Source of the DNA: an uncultured Candidatus Saccharibacteria bacterium
GTDB taxonomy: Bacteria; Patescibacteriota; Saccharimonadia; Saccharimonadales; Saccharimonadaceae
Reading direction: 5' to 3'
Assembly: GCA_937936045.1 (NCBI GenBank)
Contig: CALGXC010000004.1
Location: 434,001-498,000, forward strand
DNA: 64,000 nt
Notes under the pieces: model-generated
What the model saw: only the letters and a program-made list of their open reading frames with translations
Database searches by the model: none
What the model was told of the DNA's origin: nothing
Made by a program: the position numbers and the translations under genes
In this document: in pieces, positions 36,583 through 47,193 of the stretch
Layout of the letters: each line of letters opens with the position of its first letter
Numbering within the stretch: position 1 is the first letter of the stretch

Positions 36583-37273
36583 GCTTCAATTTCCTTTCTA
36601 CTCGCGCCATTACTCGCGTAAAAATCGCCGTCAAAATTAAGTACATCGCTGCAGCGGCAAATAGCGATTGAAAAGCTGTCGCCGTTTGAAAACGAATATT
36701 GTCCGCGCCTCGCATAATATCATTCAGACCAATCCAACCAACAACCGAAGTTTCCTTTAATAGCGCGATAAATTCACTAATCAACGCCGGCAACGAATTT
36801 CTCATTGCTTGCGGCAAAATAACTAGTCGCATTGCCTGCCAATTGCTCAAACCCAAAGACCTGGCTGCTTCCATTTGTCCCTTGTCAATACTCTGAATTC
36901 CGCCACGAATAATCTCGGCGATATACGCGCCGCTATTTATCCCGAACGCCACCGCCGCCACAAAAATCTTCGGCATAAATTGATACGACCCAAAAACGAC
37001 GTAATACATAATCAATAACTGGACCAAAAGTGGCGTGCCGCGAATAATATCGACATAAATTTTTCCCAAACTAGCCAGCGGATTAAAGTTCGCGAGTCTG
37101 CTTGCTTTCATCCTGCCAAATGGTCGTAAATTCGACGTGCGCATCAGGGCGACAAGCACACCAATTGCCGATCCTAAAATCAGCGACAACACAGTCAAAA
37201 CCAGCGTCACCTCTAAGCCGTGCCATAAGAATAGCCATCGACCGCCGCCAAAAATCACTTCCCAAAAATTCAC
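36563..37273 (-). CDS. Polar amino-acid ABC importer, permease
   Basis: The 236-residue protein has about five helices and the HisM/GlnP signature, with [20 protein letters not shown] as the coupling loop (EAA motif). It overlaps the binding-protein gene by 4 nt. It probably imports glutamine, arginine or another amino acid from the host; arginine supply would feed the deiminase operon (inference). Confidence 0.92.
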   Translation of the reverse strand: MNFWEVIFGGGRWLFLWHGLEVTLVLTVLSLILGSAIGVLVALMRTSNLRPFGRMKASRLANFNPLASLGKIYVDIIRGTPLLVQLLIMYYVVFGSYQFMPKIFVAAVAFGINSGAYIAEIIRGGIQSIDKGQMEAARSLGLSNWQAMRLVILPQAMRNSLPALISEFIALLKETSVVGWIGLNDIMRGADNIRFQTATAFQSLFAAAAMYLILTAIFTRVMARVERKLKHDDDQR

Positions 37274-38061
37274 GATTTAGCCTCCTCGCCAAAATATTTG
37301 CGGATCAGCTTTTCATAGCGACCATCTTTTTTCATCTTGGCAATTTCTTTATTAACCTTCTCCAAGAGGTCTTTATTGTCCTTTTTAATAGCAATCGCAT
37401 AACTTTCATCACTGAGCGCGCCCGGTAAGATTTCTAAGTCAGAAAATCCAGCCGAATACTGCTTTGCAGGAGCGTCGTCCAGAATGACCGCTTCAATTTT
37501 TCCCGAACTTAATTCCTGCAAAACACTCGGCGCGGTTTGGAATTGCGTGACTGATGCGCCAGCAATCTTAGACGCCAAAGTATCGCCAGTCGTACCCAGC
37601 TGTACGCCAATTTTTCGCCCTGGCAATTGATATTTATTGCGAATCGGACTGCCCTTTTTAACAATTATTCTCTGTGACGCCGAATAATACGAATCTGAAA
37701 ACAACGCATTTTTTTCTCGCTCAGGCGTCACTGTCATTCCAGCCGCCACCATATCAATCTGCCCACTATCCAGCGCCGGAAGTAGCCCATCAAACGACAT
37801 ATCTTCGACCTTCAAATCTTTACCCAAGCTTTTAGCAATTTCCCTCGCCAGATCAACATCAAAACCAACTACCTGATTGTTATCAATATATTCAAACGGC
37901 TTAAATCCAGCATTCGTGCCCATTACCAGAACATCAGTTTTTGAGCCAATTACGCCATCTCGATGTAAAATATCACCCAACATCAAACAAATCATCCCCG
38001 CAAATAAAATCAGTCCAATCCACCAACTAATTCCGAATGTGCGTGTCTTATTCTTGCTCAT
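37270..38061 (-). CDS. Polar amino-acid ABC importer, membrane-anchored binding protein
   Basis: Starting at MSKNKTRTFGISWWIGLILF, the 263-residue protein has one N-terminal helix and then an SBP_bac_3 domain (VLVMGTNAGFKPFEYIDNNQ, VVGFDVDLAREIAKSLG, DGLLPALDSGQIDMVAAGMT). GMIC within the helix is a weak lipobox, so a helical anchor is also possible. TATAAT ends 6 nt before this ATG, and two upstream in-frame ATGs fall in or before the promoter. Confidence 0.92.
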   Translation of the reverse strand: MSKNKTRTFGISWWIGLILFAGMICLMLGDILHRDGVIGSKTDVLVMGTNAGFKPFEYIDNNQVVGFDVDLAREIAKSLGKDLKVEDMSFDGLLPALDSGQIDMVAAGMTVTPEREKNALFSDSYYSASQRIIVKKGSPIRNKYQLPGRKIGVQLGTTGDTLASKIAGASVTQFQTAPSVLQELSSGKIEAVILDDAPAKQYSAGFSDLEILPGALSDESYAIAIKKDNKDLLEKVNKEIAKMKKDGRYEKLIRKYFGEEAKS

Positions 38062-38113
38062 GCTTTTATTATACCCCTTCATCCGCAAAAAACGTAAGTG
38101 ATATAATAGAATA

Positions 38114-39679
38114 GTGAGAAAAATTAAATTTACCAAACGTTTCTGGATTAAATCAATATCAATTGTTCTGCTTTTTTTGGCGGCATTTTGCTTAATCGCG
38201 GCGCGCTATAAATATATAGTCTTTAAAGATTCACAAATCGACGAGATAATTTTTTATTTCGTTAACGGATTAGCTGGTGGTAAATCTGACAATTTATGGT
38301 CGGCCGTCCTGCAAAATCTTCCGCTAGTTTTCCTATTATTCGGCGCCTTATTAATCCCAATGTTCGACAAATCGATCTCTTTTATCAATCGCATAATCGC
38401 CTTCTGCTTGAAAAAAATCAAATCATCACGAAAACTCACCCTGCCGTTTTTGAGATTACGAAATCAAGCAATTTACTCGCTAAGTATGTTTTTAATTGCG
38501 ATCGTCCTTCTGATTCAAAGTTTCGGCATCCCTAATTATATTTACGCCCTAACCCAATCGACCAAATTATACGAAGAAAATTACGTCAATCCAAAAACCG
38601 CCAAATTGACTTTCCCAGAGAAAAAGCGCAACTTAATATACATCTATTTAGAATCAATGGAAAACACTTTAGCGTCAAAGGCTAATGGCGGCAGTTCCGA
38701 AACCTCCATCATTCCAGAACTGGAAGAATTGGCGTTAAAAAATACCTCATTCTCAAACAAAGCATCCGGTGTCGGCGGCGCCTTGCCTGCAACAAACACT
38801 GGCTGGACTGTGGCGGGAATGGCTGCACAATCCGCTGGCGTCCCACTGAAAGAAAACTTGGTTGGCGGACGCGATCATAACGCCCTGGGCGAATTTAAGA
38901 GGTTTTTGCCAGGCGCTTATAGTCTTGGTGAGATTTTAGAAAAACAAGGCTATAATCAAACATTTATTATGGGTTCTGAAGCAAGTTTTGGCGGACGCGA
39001 TAAATTATTAACTCAGCATGGCAATTTCAATATCGAAGATTACAATTATGCCAAAAAACACGGAAAAATATCCGAAGATTACAAAGTTTGGTGGGGTTAT
39101 GAAGATAAAAAATTATTCCAATTTGCCCGCGAAGAAGCCTCGCGTTTGGCGGCGTCAGACAAGCCATTCAGCTTGCAATTATTGACCGCCGACACGCATT
39201 TTACCGATGGCTATTTGGATGAAACCTGCGCCAAAAACTTCAGCAATCAATACGACAATGTTCACGCTTGCTCTTCAAAACAAGTCGCCGCATTCGTCAA
39301 TTGGGTTAAATCTCAGCCATTTTATGAAAACACCACGATTGTCATTTCTGGAGACCATTTAGGAATGCAGACTTCATACTACGACGAAAAGATTGGTGGA
39401 ACTAATTATCAGCGAACCATTTACAACACGTTTATAAATCCAGCCATTTCAACTAGTCACTCAAAGAGCCGTCAATTCACGACATTTGATATGTATCCGT
39501 CAACTTTGGCGGCGCTGGGAGTTAAAATTGACGGCGACCGATTAGGTCTGGGCACAAATTTATTTTCTGGAAAGAAAACCCTAGTCGAGCAATACGGCGG
39601 AATTGAAAACTTAAATTCAGAACTTTCCAAACGTTCCGCTTATTACGAAAATAAGATTTTCACCAAATCCGGCAATTAA
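38114..39679 (+). CDS. LTA-synthase/MdoB-type membrane sulfatase-fold enzyme
   Basis: The 521-residue protein has about three N-terminal helices, followed by an extracytoplasmic sulfatase-fold domain with YLESMENTL, the nucleophile region GALPATNTGWTVAG, and ISGDHLGMQTSYYD near the metal site. Relatives polymerise glycerol phosphate or transfer it to glycans. The GTG start follows TATAAT (38102-38107) by 6 nt, so the mRNA is leaderless. The divergent -10 of the binding-protein gene is about 30 nt away. Confidence 0.85.
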   Translation: MRKIKFTKRFWIKSISIVLLFLAAFCLIAARYKYIVFKDSQIDEIIFYFVNGLAGGKSDNLWSAVLQNLPLVFLLFGALLIPMFDKSISFINRIIAFCLKKIKSSRKLTLPFLRLRNQAIYSLSMFLIAIVLLIQSFGIPNYIYALTQSTKLYEENYVNPKTAKLTFPEKKRNLIYIYLESMENTLASKANGGSSETSIIPELEELALKNTSFSNKASGVGGALPATNTGWTVAGMAAQSAGVPLKENLVGGRDHNALGEFKRFLPGAYSLGEILEKQGYNQTFIMGSEASFGGRDKLLTQHGNFNIEDYNYAKKHGKISEDYKVWWGYEDKKLFQFAREEASRLAASDKPFSLQLLTADTHFTDGYLDETCAKNFSNQYDNVHACSSKQVAAFVNWVKSQPFYENTTIVISGDHLGMQTSYYDEKIGGTNYQRTIYNTFINPAISTSHSKSRQFTTFDMYPSTLAALGVKIDGDRLGLGTNLFSGKKTLVEQYGGIENLNSELSKRSAYYENKIFTKSGN

Positions 39680-40689
39680 CCGTTGTAACCATTTGGATTA
39701 TTGCTTTGCCAATTCCAAGCGTCGCGGCAAGCATCTTCAATTGTCAGTTCTGCTCGCCAGCCTAATTCTTTTTCTGCCAATCCTGGGTCAGCATAGCACG
39801 TCGCAATGTCACCTGCCCGACGCGGCGTAACTTGATATGGAACATCGCGACCAGACGCCTTCTCAAACGCCTTCACTAATTCCAAAACCGAAGTACCACG
39901 ACCAGTGCCGATATTATAGACTTTATATTCGTTCGGTCGACCCAAATTCTCCAGAGCCGCCACGTGAGCCTTTGCTAAATCAACCACGTGAATATAATCG
40001 CGCACACCAGTTCCATCTGGAGTATCATAATCGTCACCAAAAACGCTCAAATGCTCTCGCTTACCAACAGCAACTTGCGACACAAACGGCAGAAGATTAT
40101 TTGGAATTCCGGAAGGATCTTCCCCAATGCGGCCACTCGGATGCGCGCCAACTGGATTAAAATAGCGGAGAGACGTAAATTGCCAATCTTGATTCGTCGC
40201 AGAAATGTCGCGAAGCATTTGCTCAATCATCAACTTTGTCTGACCGTATGGATTTGTAGCAGACAACGGCATATCTTCGGTAATTGGCAATCGAGCTGGG
40301 TCGCCATAAACTGTTGCCGAACTAGAAAACACCAATTTCTTCACGTCAAATTCTTGCATCACATCAAGCAAAACCAACGTGCTTTCGAGGTTGTTTTTAT
40401 AGTAAAGAAGCGCCTTTTCAACCGATTCACCAACCGCCTTCAACCCAGCAAAGTGAATTACAGCATCAATTTTCTCAGTCTTAAACAATTCTGATAGTCG
40501 CTGATGATCACACAAATCGAATTCATAAAACGGTATTGATTGACCGGTGATTTCTTCAACTCGCCTCAGACTTTCAACGGACGAATTTGATAAATTATCG
40601 ACCACCACTACGTTATGATTTGATGATAATAGTTCGATGATTGTGTGGCTGCCGATATATCCAGCGCCACCAGTGACAAGAATATTCAT
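39676..40689 (-). CDS. galE: UDP-glucose 4-epimerase
   Basis: The 337-residue short-chain dehydrogenase has NAD motif TGGAGYIGSHT, catalytic SSSATVYGDP and NPYGQTKLMIEQ (Ser and YxxxK) and the substrate segment RYFNPVGAHPSGRIGEDP. It interconverts UDP-glucose and UDP-galactose for surface glycans. The 3' end overlaps the sulfatase-fold gene by 4 nt. Confidence 0.93.
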   Translation of the reverse strand: MNILVTGGAGYIGSHTIIELLSSNHNVVVVDNLSNSSVESLRRVEEITGQSIPFYEFDLCDHQRLSELFKTEKIDAVIHFAGLKAVGESVEKALLYYKNNLESTLVLLDVMQEFDVKKLVFSSSATVYGDPARLPITEDMPLSATNPYGQTKLMIEQMLRDISATNQDWQFTSLRYFNPVGAHPSGRIGEDPSGIPNNLLPFVSQVAVGKREHLSVFGDDYDTPDGTGVRDYIHVVDLAKAHVAALENLGRPNEYKVYNIGTGRGTSVLELVKAFEKASGRDVPYQVTPRRAGDIATCYADPGLAEKELGWRAELTIEDACRDAWNWQSNNPNGYNG

Positions 40690-40724
40690 ACATTTAACAT
40701 ATCATAAAATGACTATTTATTTTA

Positions 40725-40751
40725 TTAGCACTCTTGCACTGAGAGTGCTAA
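40725..40751. promoter_or_regulatory. CIRCE operator (HrcA binding site)
   Basis: TTAGCACTC (40725-40733), nine bases, then GAGTGCTAA (40743-40751) match the CIRCE consensus perfectly. TTGCAC (40734-40739) in the loop, a 17-nt spacer and TATGAT (40757-40762) form the clpB promoter, so HrcA binding would block it. The operator lies 36 nt from galE. Confidence 0.95.
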
Positions 40752-40838
40752 TTTGTTATGATAACTACATCAAATTTCACCATTCTGTATTTTACTGGGG
40801 CGCAACAAATTAGGACTAAAAATCAAAAGGAGGATTTT

Positions 40839-42986
40839 ATGCCACCAAACATGAATCAAGAAGAAACAACTAAACCGCTCGAAAAATTCGGTACAGATAT
40901 AACGGCGTTGGCGCGAGAAGGTAAACTCGATCCGGTGATCGGTCGAGATGAAGAAATTCGACGCACTATGCAGATTTTGAGTCGCCGCACTAAAAACAAT
41001 CCCGTCCTCATCGGTGAGCCGGGAGTTGGTAAAACCGCAATTGTTGAGGCGTTAGCACAGCGAATTGTCAAAGGCAACGTTCCCGCTTCACTAAAGGACA
41101 AGCGGCTAATTTCTCTGGAAATTTCTAGTCTTCTGGCGGGTGCTAGTTTCCGCGGACAATTTGAGGATCGACTGAAAGCCGTTCTGAAAGAAGTAGAAGA
41201 CGCAGCTGGTGAGATTATTCTTTTTGTCGATGAAATTCACACCATGGTTGGCGCTGGAAAAAGCGAAGGCAGCATGGACGCGGGCAATATGTTAAAGCCA
41301 GCGCTGGCTCGCGGAAAATTGCACATGATTGGCGCGACGACGCTCGCTGAATATCGCCAATATGTCGAAAAAGATGCCGCTCTAGAACGAAGATTTCAAC
41401 CAGTTTACGTTGGCGAACCAAGCTTTGACGACACCGTCGCCATTTTGCGCGGATTGAAGGAAAAATACGAAATTCACCACGGAGTAAAAATCGCTGATGA
41501 CGCAATCGTGGCAGCCGCCAGATTATCTACCAGATATTTACCTGACCGATTCTTGCCAGACAAAGCAGTCGACTTGCTTGACGAAGCGACCAGCTCGCTC
41601 AAAATGCAGTTAGAAAGCGTGCCAATTGCGCTGGATCGATTGAACAATAGGCGTTTGCAATTGGAAATCGAGGAAGCGGCGCTGAAAAAAGACAAATCCG
41701 ACCACGCCAATATTCGCAAAGATGAAATCAAGGAGCAAATTGCCGAGATTCGTGCAAAAGCCGAAGTGATTGATAAAAAATGGCAACACGAAAAAGACAT
41801 TTTGCAAACCGTCAACACGACTACCGAAAAAATGGACAATCTGCGCTCACAATTAGAGATTGCTGAACGCGACGCGGATTTAGCCACCGCCAGCCGCATT
41901 AAGTATGGCGACTTGCCGGAGCTGGAGAAAAAATTAGCAAGCGCCCGCGAAGAACTAGCGGCAATTCCAACTCACGACCGATTGCTCCGCGAAGAAGTTA
42001 CACCTGACGATATCGCCGGCGTGGTGGCGCGCTGGACCGGAATTCCGGTGGAGCGATTGATGGAAAGCGAATCCAGCAAATTGACCAAATTAGAAGAATC
42101 GATCAGCCGCCAAGTCATCGGACAAGATCGCGCTGTGGCAGCCGTAGCGAGCGCCATCCGTAGGTCACGTGCTGGGCTCGGCGATGTTAATCGACCGATT
42201 GGCTCATTTCTATTCCTCGGCCCTACTGGCGTGGGAAAAACAGAAGTCGCGCGCAGTTTATGTCGTGAATTATTCGACGACGAGCACGCCATGATTCGAA
42301 TTGACATGAGTGAATATATGGAACGCCACGCCGTAGCCAGATTGATCGGTTCGCCTCCAGGATATGTAGGCTACGATCAGGGTGGTCAATTGACGGAAGC
42401 CGTTAGGCGACGCCCTTATAGCGTGGTTTTGTTTGACGAAATCGAAAAAGCACATCCCGACGTGTTCAACGTTCTATTACAAGTTTTGGACGACGGTCGA
42501 TTGACGGACGGACAAGGACGAACGATTGACTTTAGCAACACCATTATCATCATGACCAGCAACGTCGGATCGCAAATGATTATGGACTACACCGGCGACG
42601 ACATTAGCTCTCTCGACAATCAAATTTTAGAAACGCTTCGTGGTCATTTCCGCCCAGAATTCTTAAACCGAATTGACGACATCGTGATTTTTGATCGCAT
42701 TCATCCTGAATCGATGCGCACAATTGTTGACGTGCAATTAGAAAAAGTTGTTCGCCAAGTTAAAGATAGTCGCGACATAACGCTGAATTTTGACGATAGC
42801 GTTCGTGATATGTTGGCGCGAGACGGCTACGACCCGAGTTTCGGTGCTCGGCCACTTAAGCGTTTGATTCAAAAACGCGTGCTTGATCCTTTGGCGCTCG
42901 AACTAATTGACGGACGAATTCACGACGGTGATACAGTAAAAGTTGCCGCCGTGGATGATCGAATTGCCTTTACGAATATCGTATAA
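40839..42986 (+). CDS. clpB: ClpB disaggregase without the N-terminal domain
   Basis: The 715-residue Hsp100 protein has two AAA+ domains ([14 protein letters not shown] and [14 protein letters not shown]) and a long coiled-coil M domain between them ([20 protein letters not shown] onwards). The M domain marks it as ClpB, not ClpA. The Clp_N repeat domain is missing: the protein goes from [20 protein letters not shown] straight into AAA1. ATG 40839 follows AAAGGAGG, and an upstream in-frame ATG lies near the promoter. Control by HrcA through CIRCE is clear from the operator. Confidence 0.92.
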   Translation: MPPNMNQEETTKPLEKFGTDITALAREGKLDPVIGRDEEIRRTMQILSRRTKNNPVLIGEPGVGKTAIVEALAQRIVKGNVPASLKDKRLISLEISSLLAGASFRGQFEDRLKAVLKEVEDAAGEIILFVDEIHTMVGAGKSEGSMDAGNMLKPALARGKLHMIGATTLAEYRQYVEKDAALERRFQPVYVGEPSFDDTVAILRGLKEKYEIHHGVKIADDAIVAAARLSTRYLPDRFLPDKAVDLLDEATSSLKMQLESVPIALDRLNNRRLQLEIEEAALKKDKSDHANIRKDEIKEQIAEIRAKAEVIDKKWQHEKDILQTVNTTTEKMDNLRSQLEIAERDADLATASRIKYGDLPELEKKLASAREELAAIPTHDRLLREEVTPDDIAGVVARWTGIPVERLMESESSKLTKLEESISRQVIGQDRAVAAVASAIRRSRAGLGDVNRPIGSFLFLGPTGVGKTEVARSLCRELFDDEHAMIRIDMSEYMERHAVARLIGSPPGYVGYDQGGQLTEAVRRRPYSVVLFDEIEKAHPDVFNVLLQVLDDGRLTDGQGRTIDFSNTIIIMTSNVGSQMIMDYTGDDISSLDNQILETLRGHFRPEFLNRIDDIVIFDRIHPESMRTIVDVQLEKVVRQVKDSRDITLNFDDSVRDMLARDGYDPSFGARPLKRLIQKRVLDPLALELIDGRIHDGDTVKVAAVDDRIAFTNIV

Positions 42987-42993
42987 TAGATAC

Positions 42994-43839
42994 ATGGACC
43001 AAATTTGCAGCGAGCACTTGGAAAATCATACCAACAAAACCTATCAAGAGCGGATGAACCAAACAGCGTCATCCAAATTCGGAGCTATCGCAAAACATCT
43101 TGGTGAAAACGTTAAATTGCTTGATTTCGGTTCTGGTTTCTCGCCAGAATTCATCAAACAAGTGGCGCAAACAGGAACTCACTACGTAGCCTATGATGTT
43201 TCACAAATTGTTCAATCTCAACTTCAAGAAAATAACATTGATTTCATCACTAAAGAACAACTTGAAAACGCCGAAGATGAATTCGACATTATCTACATGT
43301 CGAGTGTATTTCACGAGTTGATGAGCTATCTATCCCGACCCGAGCGTACTAAAACGTTCGCGATGCTAGATAGAGCACTCAAACCCGACGGCACCATTAT
43401 CATCCGTGATTGGGGTCCCGGCGAGACGTCGAGTCTAGACACGTCTATCGAAGTAGCATCCGAGGATGTTAACGATGAAGTTTATGCATGGACCAAAGCG
43501 CTTGTTAAAAATTCAGTGATTAGCATGCCCGATATCGCTTGCGACGACAATGACAATCCTATCGTTCCGTACATCTACAAAACAAATAGTCAAACTATTT
43601 ATGAAATCATGTTTCACGCGGTTTGGGGGCTAGATTCACTTGAACGCGAGTCAAAAGAATCGTACGTTATCGAAGAACACCTTATTCACAAATGGATTTG
43701 CGCGCCACACGGTTACAAAATAACACAGTCGCAGAATGAATTCGATGAAACCTATTTGCCACATTTACAAAAATACTTCAAAATCGATAGTATTCCATGG
43801 CCAACAAAGGTTATTTACGAACTAAAAAAGAAATCGTAA
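42994..43839 (+). CDS. Class I SAM-dependent methyltransferase, unknown substrate
   Basis: Starting at MDQICSEHLENHTNKTYQER, the 281-residue protein has the SAM loop VKLLDFGSGFSPEFIKQV, then DIIYMSSVFHELMSYLSRPE and TIIIRDWGPGE. TATAAT (42982-42987) ends 6 nt before ATG 42994 and lies across the clpB stop. The longer frame from 42943 would start inside clpB and is rejected. The C-terminal 120 residues match nothing I know. Confidence 0.8.
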   Translation: MDQICSEHLENHTNKTYQERMNQTASSKFGAIAKHLGENVKLLDFGSGFSPEFIKQVAQTGTHYVAYDVSQIVQSQLQENNIDFITKEQLENAEDEFDIIYMSSVFHELMSYLSRPERTKTFAMLDRALKPDGTIIIRDWGPGETSSLDTSIEVASEDVNDEVYAWTKALVKNSVISMPDIACDDNDNPIVPYIYKTNSQTIYEIMFHAVWGLDSLERESKESYVIEEHLIHKWICAPHGYKITQSQNEFDETYLPHLQKYFKIDSIPWPTKVIYELKKKS

Positions 43840-43938
43840 TAACACACCAGCAAACTTTATAGCACAACTACCACAATGAGTTACAACGATAGACACTACA
43901 AACTAACCATCAAATCAACAATTTTAGGAGTCGGCAGA

Positions 43939-44478
43939 ATGCTTGGTTTACCGAAATATTTCCTGATAACAATTGTCGCGACCATCGCCTTCGCCGTGGT
44001 AATTTATTTCGCAATCAACGCCAATTTTTACGGACCACTAATGATGTCGCGTTTACCAATCCTCGATAAAATCGCGCTGCTCGGTTCGATGATTATAGAC
44101 ATCTTCAAACAAAGTTTCACTTCACTAAATGGCGCACTGCTTATGGTAGTGTCAATTCTTCAAGGCGTATCGATCGCCGCTGTAATTTTTACATCAAAGA
44201 ATAATCGCGATAATGAAAAAACTGTATCTCGACAAGTCGGATTAAGCGGAATCGCATCAATTGCCGCAACAATCGGACTCGGCTGTGTTCCTTGCGGAAC
44301 GTCACTAATCTTACCAATTGTAACCCTATTTTTCTCAGGAGCTGCCGCCGCCACCGCCGCAAATATCGCCAGCACAATAGTCCTTTTATTAGCTTTACTA
44401 CTCAGTTTATTCTCGCTATATAAATCAGGTCAAATTATTTTTATGTACACAGAATTATCTAAACAGGAGAAAATATGA
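43939..44478 (+). CDS. Four-helix membrane protein with a CxxC, partner of a DsbA-like protein
   Basis: From MLGLPKYFLITIVATIAFAV the 179-residue protein has about four helices. The third carries IGLGCVPCGTSLILP. A CxxC inside a membrane helix next to a thioredoxin-like gene suggests a DsbB- or CcdA-like electron carrier, though the fold matches neither family exactly. AGGAG lies 8 nt before ATG 43939; an in-frame ATG at 43876 (21 codons longer) is the alternative. It overlaps the next gene by 4 nt (ATGA). Confidence 0.68.
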   Translation: MLGLPKYFLITIVATIAFAVVIYFAINANFYGPLMMSRLPILDKIALLGSMIIDIFKQSFTSLNGALLMVVSILQGVSIAAVIFTSKNNRDNEKTVSRQVGLSGIASIAATIGLGCVPCGTSLILPIVTLFFSGAAAATAANIASTIVLLLALLLSLFSLYKSGQIIFMYTELSKQEKI

Positions 44479-45191
44479 ATCGACAAAAATCATCAGGCAT
44501 AGCGCTTATTTGGGTTCTTTCGGGAATTGTAATCGTGGGAATTGTAGCTTTGTTTATCTATGGAATTGTCAATCGCCCGCCGAATCGTCACATTGGCGAT
44601 AATAAACCGTGGAATGAGAAAATGTCGCAAGGATCTGCTGACGCGAAAAACGTGTTCATTGATTATACTGACTACTTTTGTTCATTTTGCGCCGAGGTCG
44701 AAGCCGCAACCAGCACAGAATTCTTCAAAAATTACTATGTTAAATCCGGCAAAGTTCGTTACGAGCACCGCGTAGTAACACTATTAAAAGAGATGACCAA
44801 CAATACCGAAACCGGTGCTCACGCTGCGTTTTGCGCTGCTGATCAAGATAAATATTGGCAGTACACCCACGACATCGTCCCGCGCATTAAAAGCGATTAT
44901 TTCGATAAAGGAATCGGCGTAAAAAACGTTGCCGTGCCGAAGAAAATCCCCGCTCTTCCGCTGGAATATTTCCTAACTTCCGCCAAAAACGTCGGCATGA
45001 ATGAATCGCAATTTTCCGATTGTATGACTAAAAAACCGCACCAAAAAGAAATTGATAGCAACACACAAAAAGCCTTGTCGCTTGGCGTAAATGGCTTGCC
45101 ATACATGGTTATTAACGACTATCAAACCAGCGGATTCGTCGGCGGCGAAAACGGATTAAGAAGCATCCTTAAGGCTGGCGGCGTCGAATAA
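44475..45191 (+). CDS. DsbA-like thiol oxidoreductase with CSFC active site
   Basis: The 238-residue protein has an N-terminal anchor helix (ALIWVLSGIVIVGIVALFIY) and a thioredoxin fold with DYTDYFCSFCAEVEAATS and the loop GVNGLPYMVINDY. A second cysteine pair (FCAADQDK and DCMTKKP) lies in the helical insertion. It is translationally coupled to the CxxC membrane protein, so the two probably form an oxidase/recharging pair distinct from the DsbA-like protein at 22061. Confidence 0.87.
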   Translation: MNRQKSSGIALIWVLSGIVIVGIVALFIYGIVNRPPNRHIGDNKPWNEKMSQGSADAKNVFIDYTDYFCSFCAEVEAATSTEFFKNYYVKSGKVRYEHRVVTLLKEMTNNTETGAHAAFCAADQDKYWQYTHDIVPRIKSDYFDKGIGVKNVAVPKKIPALPLEYFLTSAKNVGMNESQFSDCMTKKPHQKEIDSNTQKALSLGVNGLPYMVINDYQTSGFVGGENGLRSILKAGGVE

Positions 45192-45287
45192 TTATTTGAT
45201 TTGTCGCGCAGAATTAAGCAACTCCCATTGTTAAAAATATCAAACACCCACTTACGATAAGCGTAACGTTTTTCTATTTGTTTCAAG

Positions 45288-46336
45288 TTATTCCCACTTA
45301 AATAGCTTAATAGCTAAGAAATAGACAGCAAGAGTCCAAGCCGCGATAACGCCAAATTGCGGCAAGACTTCCATAAAACTTGCGTGCTCAGTCATAATTA
45401 GCCGAAAACCATCCGTGATTGGAGTTATGGGGACAAATTGGGCAACGCTTCGCAGCCATTCTGGGAATAGATAAAGCGGGATAAACGTACCGGACAAGAA
45501 CATCATCGGGAAAGAGATTAAGTTACTTAATGACGATGACTGATCTTCGTTCTCTGATAACCCAGCAATTAATAACCCCACACCCACAGTCATAAATGCA
45601 GACAATACAGACATCATTACAAATAGCGCCCAATCGCCTCGCATATTAAAGTGGAATATCAACGTCCCAGCGATAACCATCATCACCAAACTAAGCAAGG
45701 AAATCGTCGTATAATGAATTGCCGTGGAGATGATTGGTTAGATAGACCAAAAATACCCATACTCATCAAACTGAAAGTTAACAGTCCTGTAAACATGTAA
45801 TCAAACGATTTCAGCTGCTCATCACCAATCGCTTTACCAACAGCTTTAAGCGGAGCTTCAGGTTGACCCATCTGACTATTGATACTATTGGTAATTTGAT
45901 TCATCACTGCTACCAACGCGCCACCTGTTTGCTCAGAACCCTTGGAATAAATAACATTCATAGTGCCTGTTGGAATAGGATGATTGCCATTGTTTTTTAT
46001 CGCGCCAAAATCACTTGGAAGCTCAATAATACCGTTAAGCTCCGACCGCTTCATCTTTTCACGTGCGTCATTCATATCTTTAACGTCTTTAATTTTTAGA
46101 ATCGAATCCTTCGAATTTTCTTTGGCATTTTTAACGAAACTTTTGGCAAATTCCGTCTGCGAATTGTTGACAATTGCAATATTAAAACTGGTCGAATCAT
46201 TACTAAAAACCGACCCGAATACTAATAGAAAAATCAGCGGAAAAAGAAAGGTGAAAAATAGCGCCATTTTATCCCGAACGAAACGCTTTTGCTGAGCGCG
46301 AACTTGCCCGAATATTCCAATCCAATATTTTTTCAT
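45288..46336 (-). pseudogene. ABC-2 type permease, frameshifted with an internal deletion
   Basis: The upstream part (46336 to about 45735) encodes helix 1, the extracytoplasmic domain and LLTFSLMSMGIFGLSN, then leaves frame and stops at 45683. The second part resumes in another frame with ISTAIHYTTISLLSLVMMVI and runs through LSGTFIPLYLFPEWLRSVAQ to 45288. The basic loop normally between these parts (RExGxLRRLRxTP type) is missing, so a deletion that is not a multiple of three is likely near 45735. The ATPase gene upstream is intact. A sequencing error alone would not explain the missing segment. Confidence 0.78.
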
Positions 46337-46337
46337 A

Positions 46338-47099
46338 TTAATCCCGAATTGCCTTTCCTGTTAAATCAATAAACACGTCCTCCAAATTGGCTTGCTCAAC
46401 AACTTGTTCCTTCTTAAAACCGCGCGCCAATAATTGCTGAATGAGATTGTGCGGCGTATCAATTGTGATAATCTTACCACTATCCATAATCGCCAGACGA
46501 TCACACAATAATTCCGCCTCGTCCATATAATGCGTTGTCAAAAGAATCGTAATTCCCTCGTCGCGGATTTCCTTAATCAAGTCCCACAAATTTCGGCGCG
46601 CCTGCGGATCAAGCCCCGTGGTCGGCTCGTCCAGAAACAACACTTTCGGATTATTTACCAATGTCGAAGCAATCGCAAAACGCTGTTTTTGACCACCAGA
46701 AAGCTGCTCGACGTAATTTTTAGCCTTTTCCGTCAACTGAACCTTAGCAAGCAGTGCCTCAGTATCAACTGTCCGACCATATAAACTACCAAACATTTTC
46801 AATTGTTCACGCAAAGTCAGTTTGTCATAAAAAGCCGTCGACTGAAGCTGAATGCCAATTATATTCTTAATGTCCTTAGGCTTCTTAGCGACATCTATGC
46901 CGTCAATTGTAGCCGTACCGCCGTCAATTGACCTGAGTGCCTCCAACATTTCCAACGTTGTTGTTTTACCCGCGCCGTTAGGACCAAGAATTCCAAATAT
47001 CTCGCCCTTTTTAACTTCAAATGACACGCCGTCGACCACGTTATTTCCATCATAAGTTTTAACGAGTTTATCGACTTTTATAATTGGCTCAAGTTCCAC
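46338..47099 (-). CDS. ABC-2 exporter ATP-binding subunit
   Basis: The 253-residue ATPase has GPNGAGKTTTLEMLEALRSI, signature [20 protein letters not shown] and Walker B VLFLDEPTTGLDPQARR, with the DrrA-like C-terminal extension. The GTG start follows AGGAA by 8 nt. It lies one nt upstream of the broken permease gene, so it may be an orphan unless another permease serves it. Confidence 0.9.
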   Translation of the reverse strand: MELEPIIKVDKLVKTYDGNNVVDGVSFEVKKGEIFGILGPNGAGKTTTLEMLEALRSIDGGTATIDGIDVAKKPKDIKNIIGIQLQSTAFYDKLTLREQLKMFGSLYGRTVDTEALLAKVQLTEKAKNYVEQLSGGQKQRFAIASTLVNNPKVLFLDEPTTGLDPQARRNLWDLIKEIRDEGITILLTTHYMDEAELLCDRLAIMDSGKIITIDTPHNLIQQLLARGFKKEQVVEQANLEDVFIDLTGKAIRD

Positions 47100-47193
47100 T
47101 CCGTAAATTCCTCTCTGTTGTAATTATAGTAAAACCGGTCTTCGCTTATCATCAATAATAACAAAACCAAAACACTAGTGCTATACTTATAGT

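Noticed and set aside
45683..46336. The two ABC-2 fragments as separate genes
   Set aside because: They encode consecutive parts of one permease, and the second has no start signal of its own.
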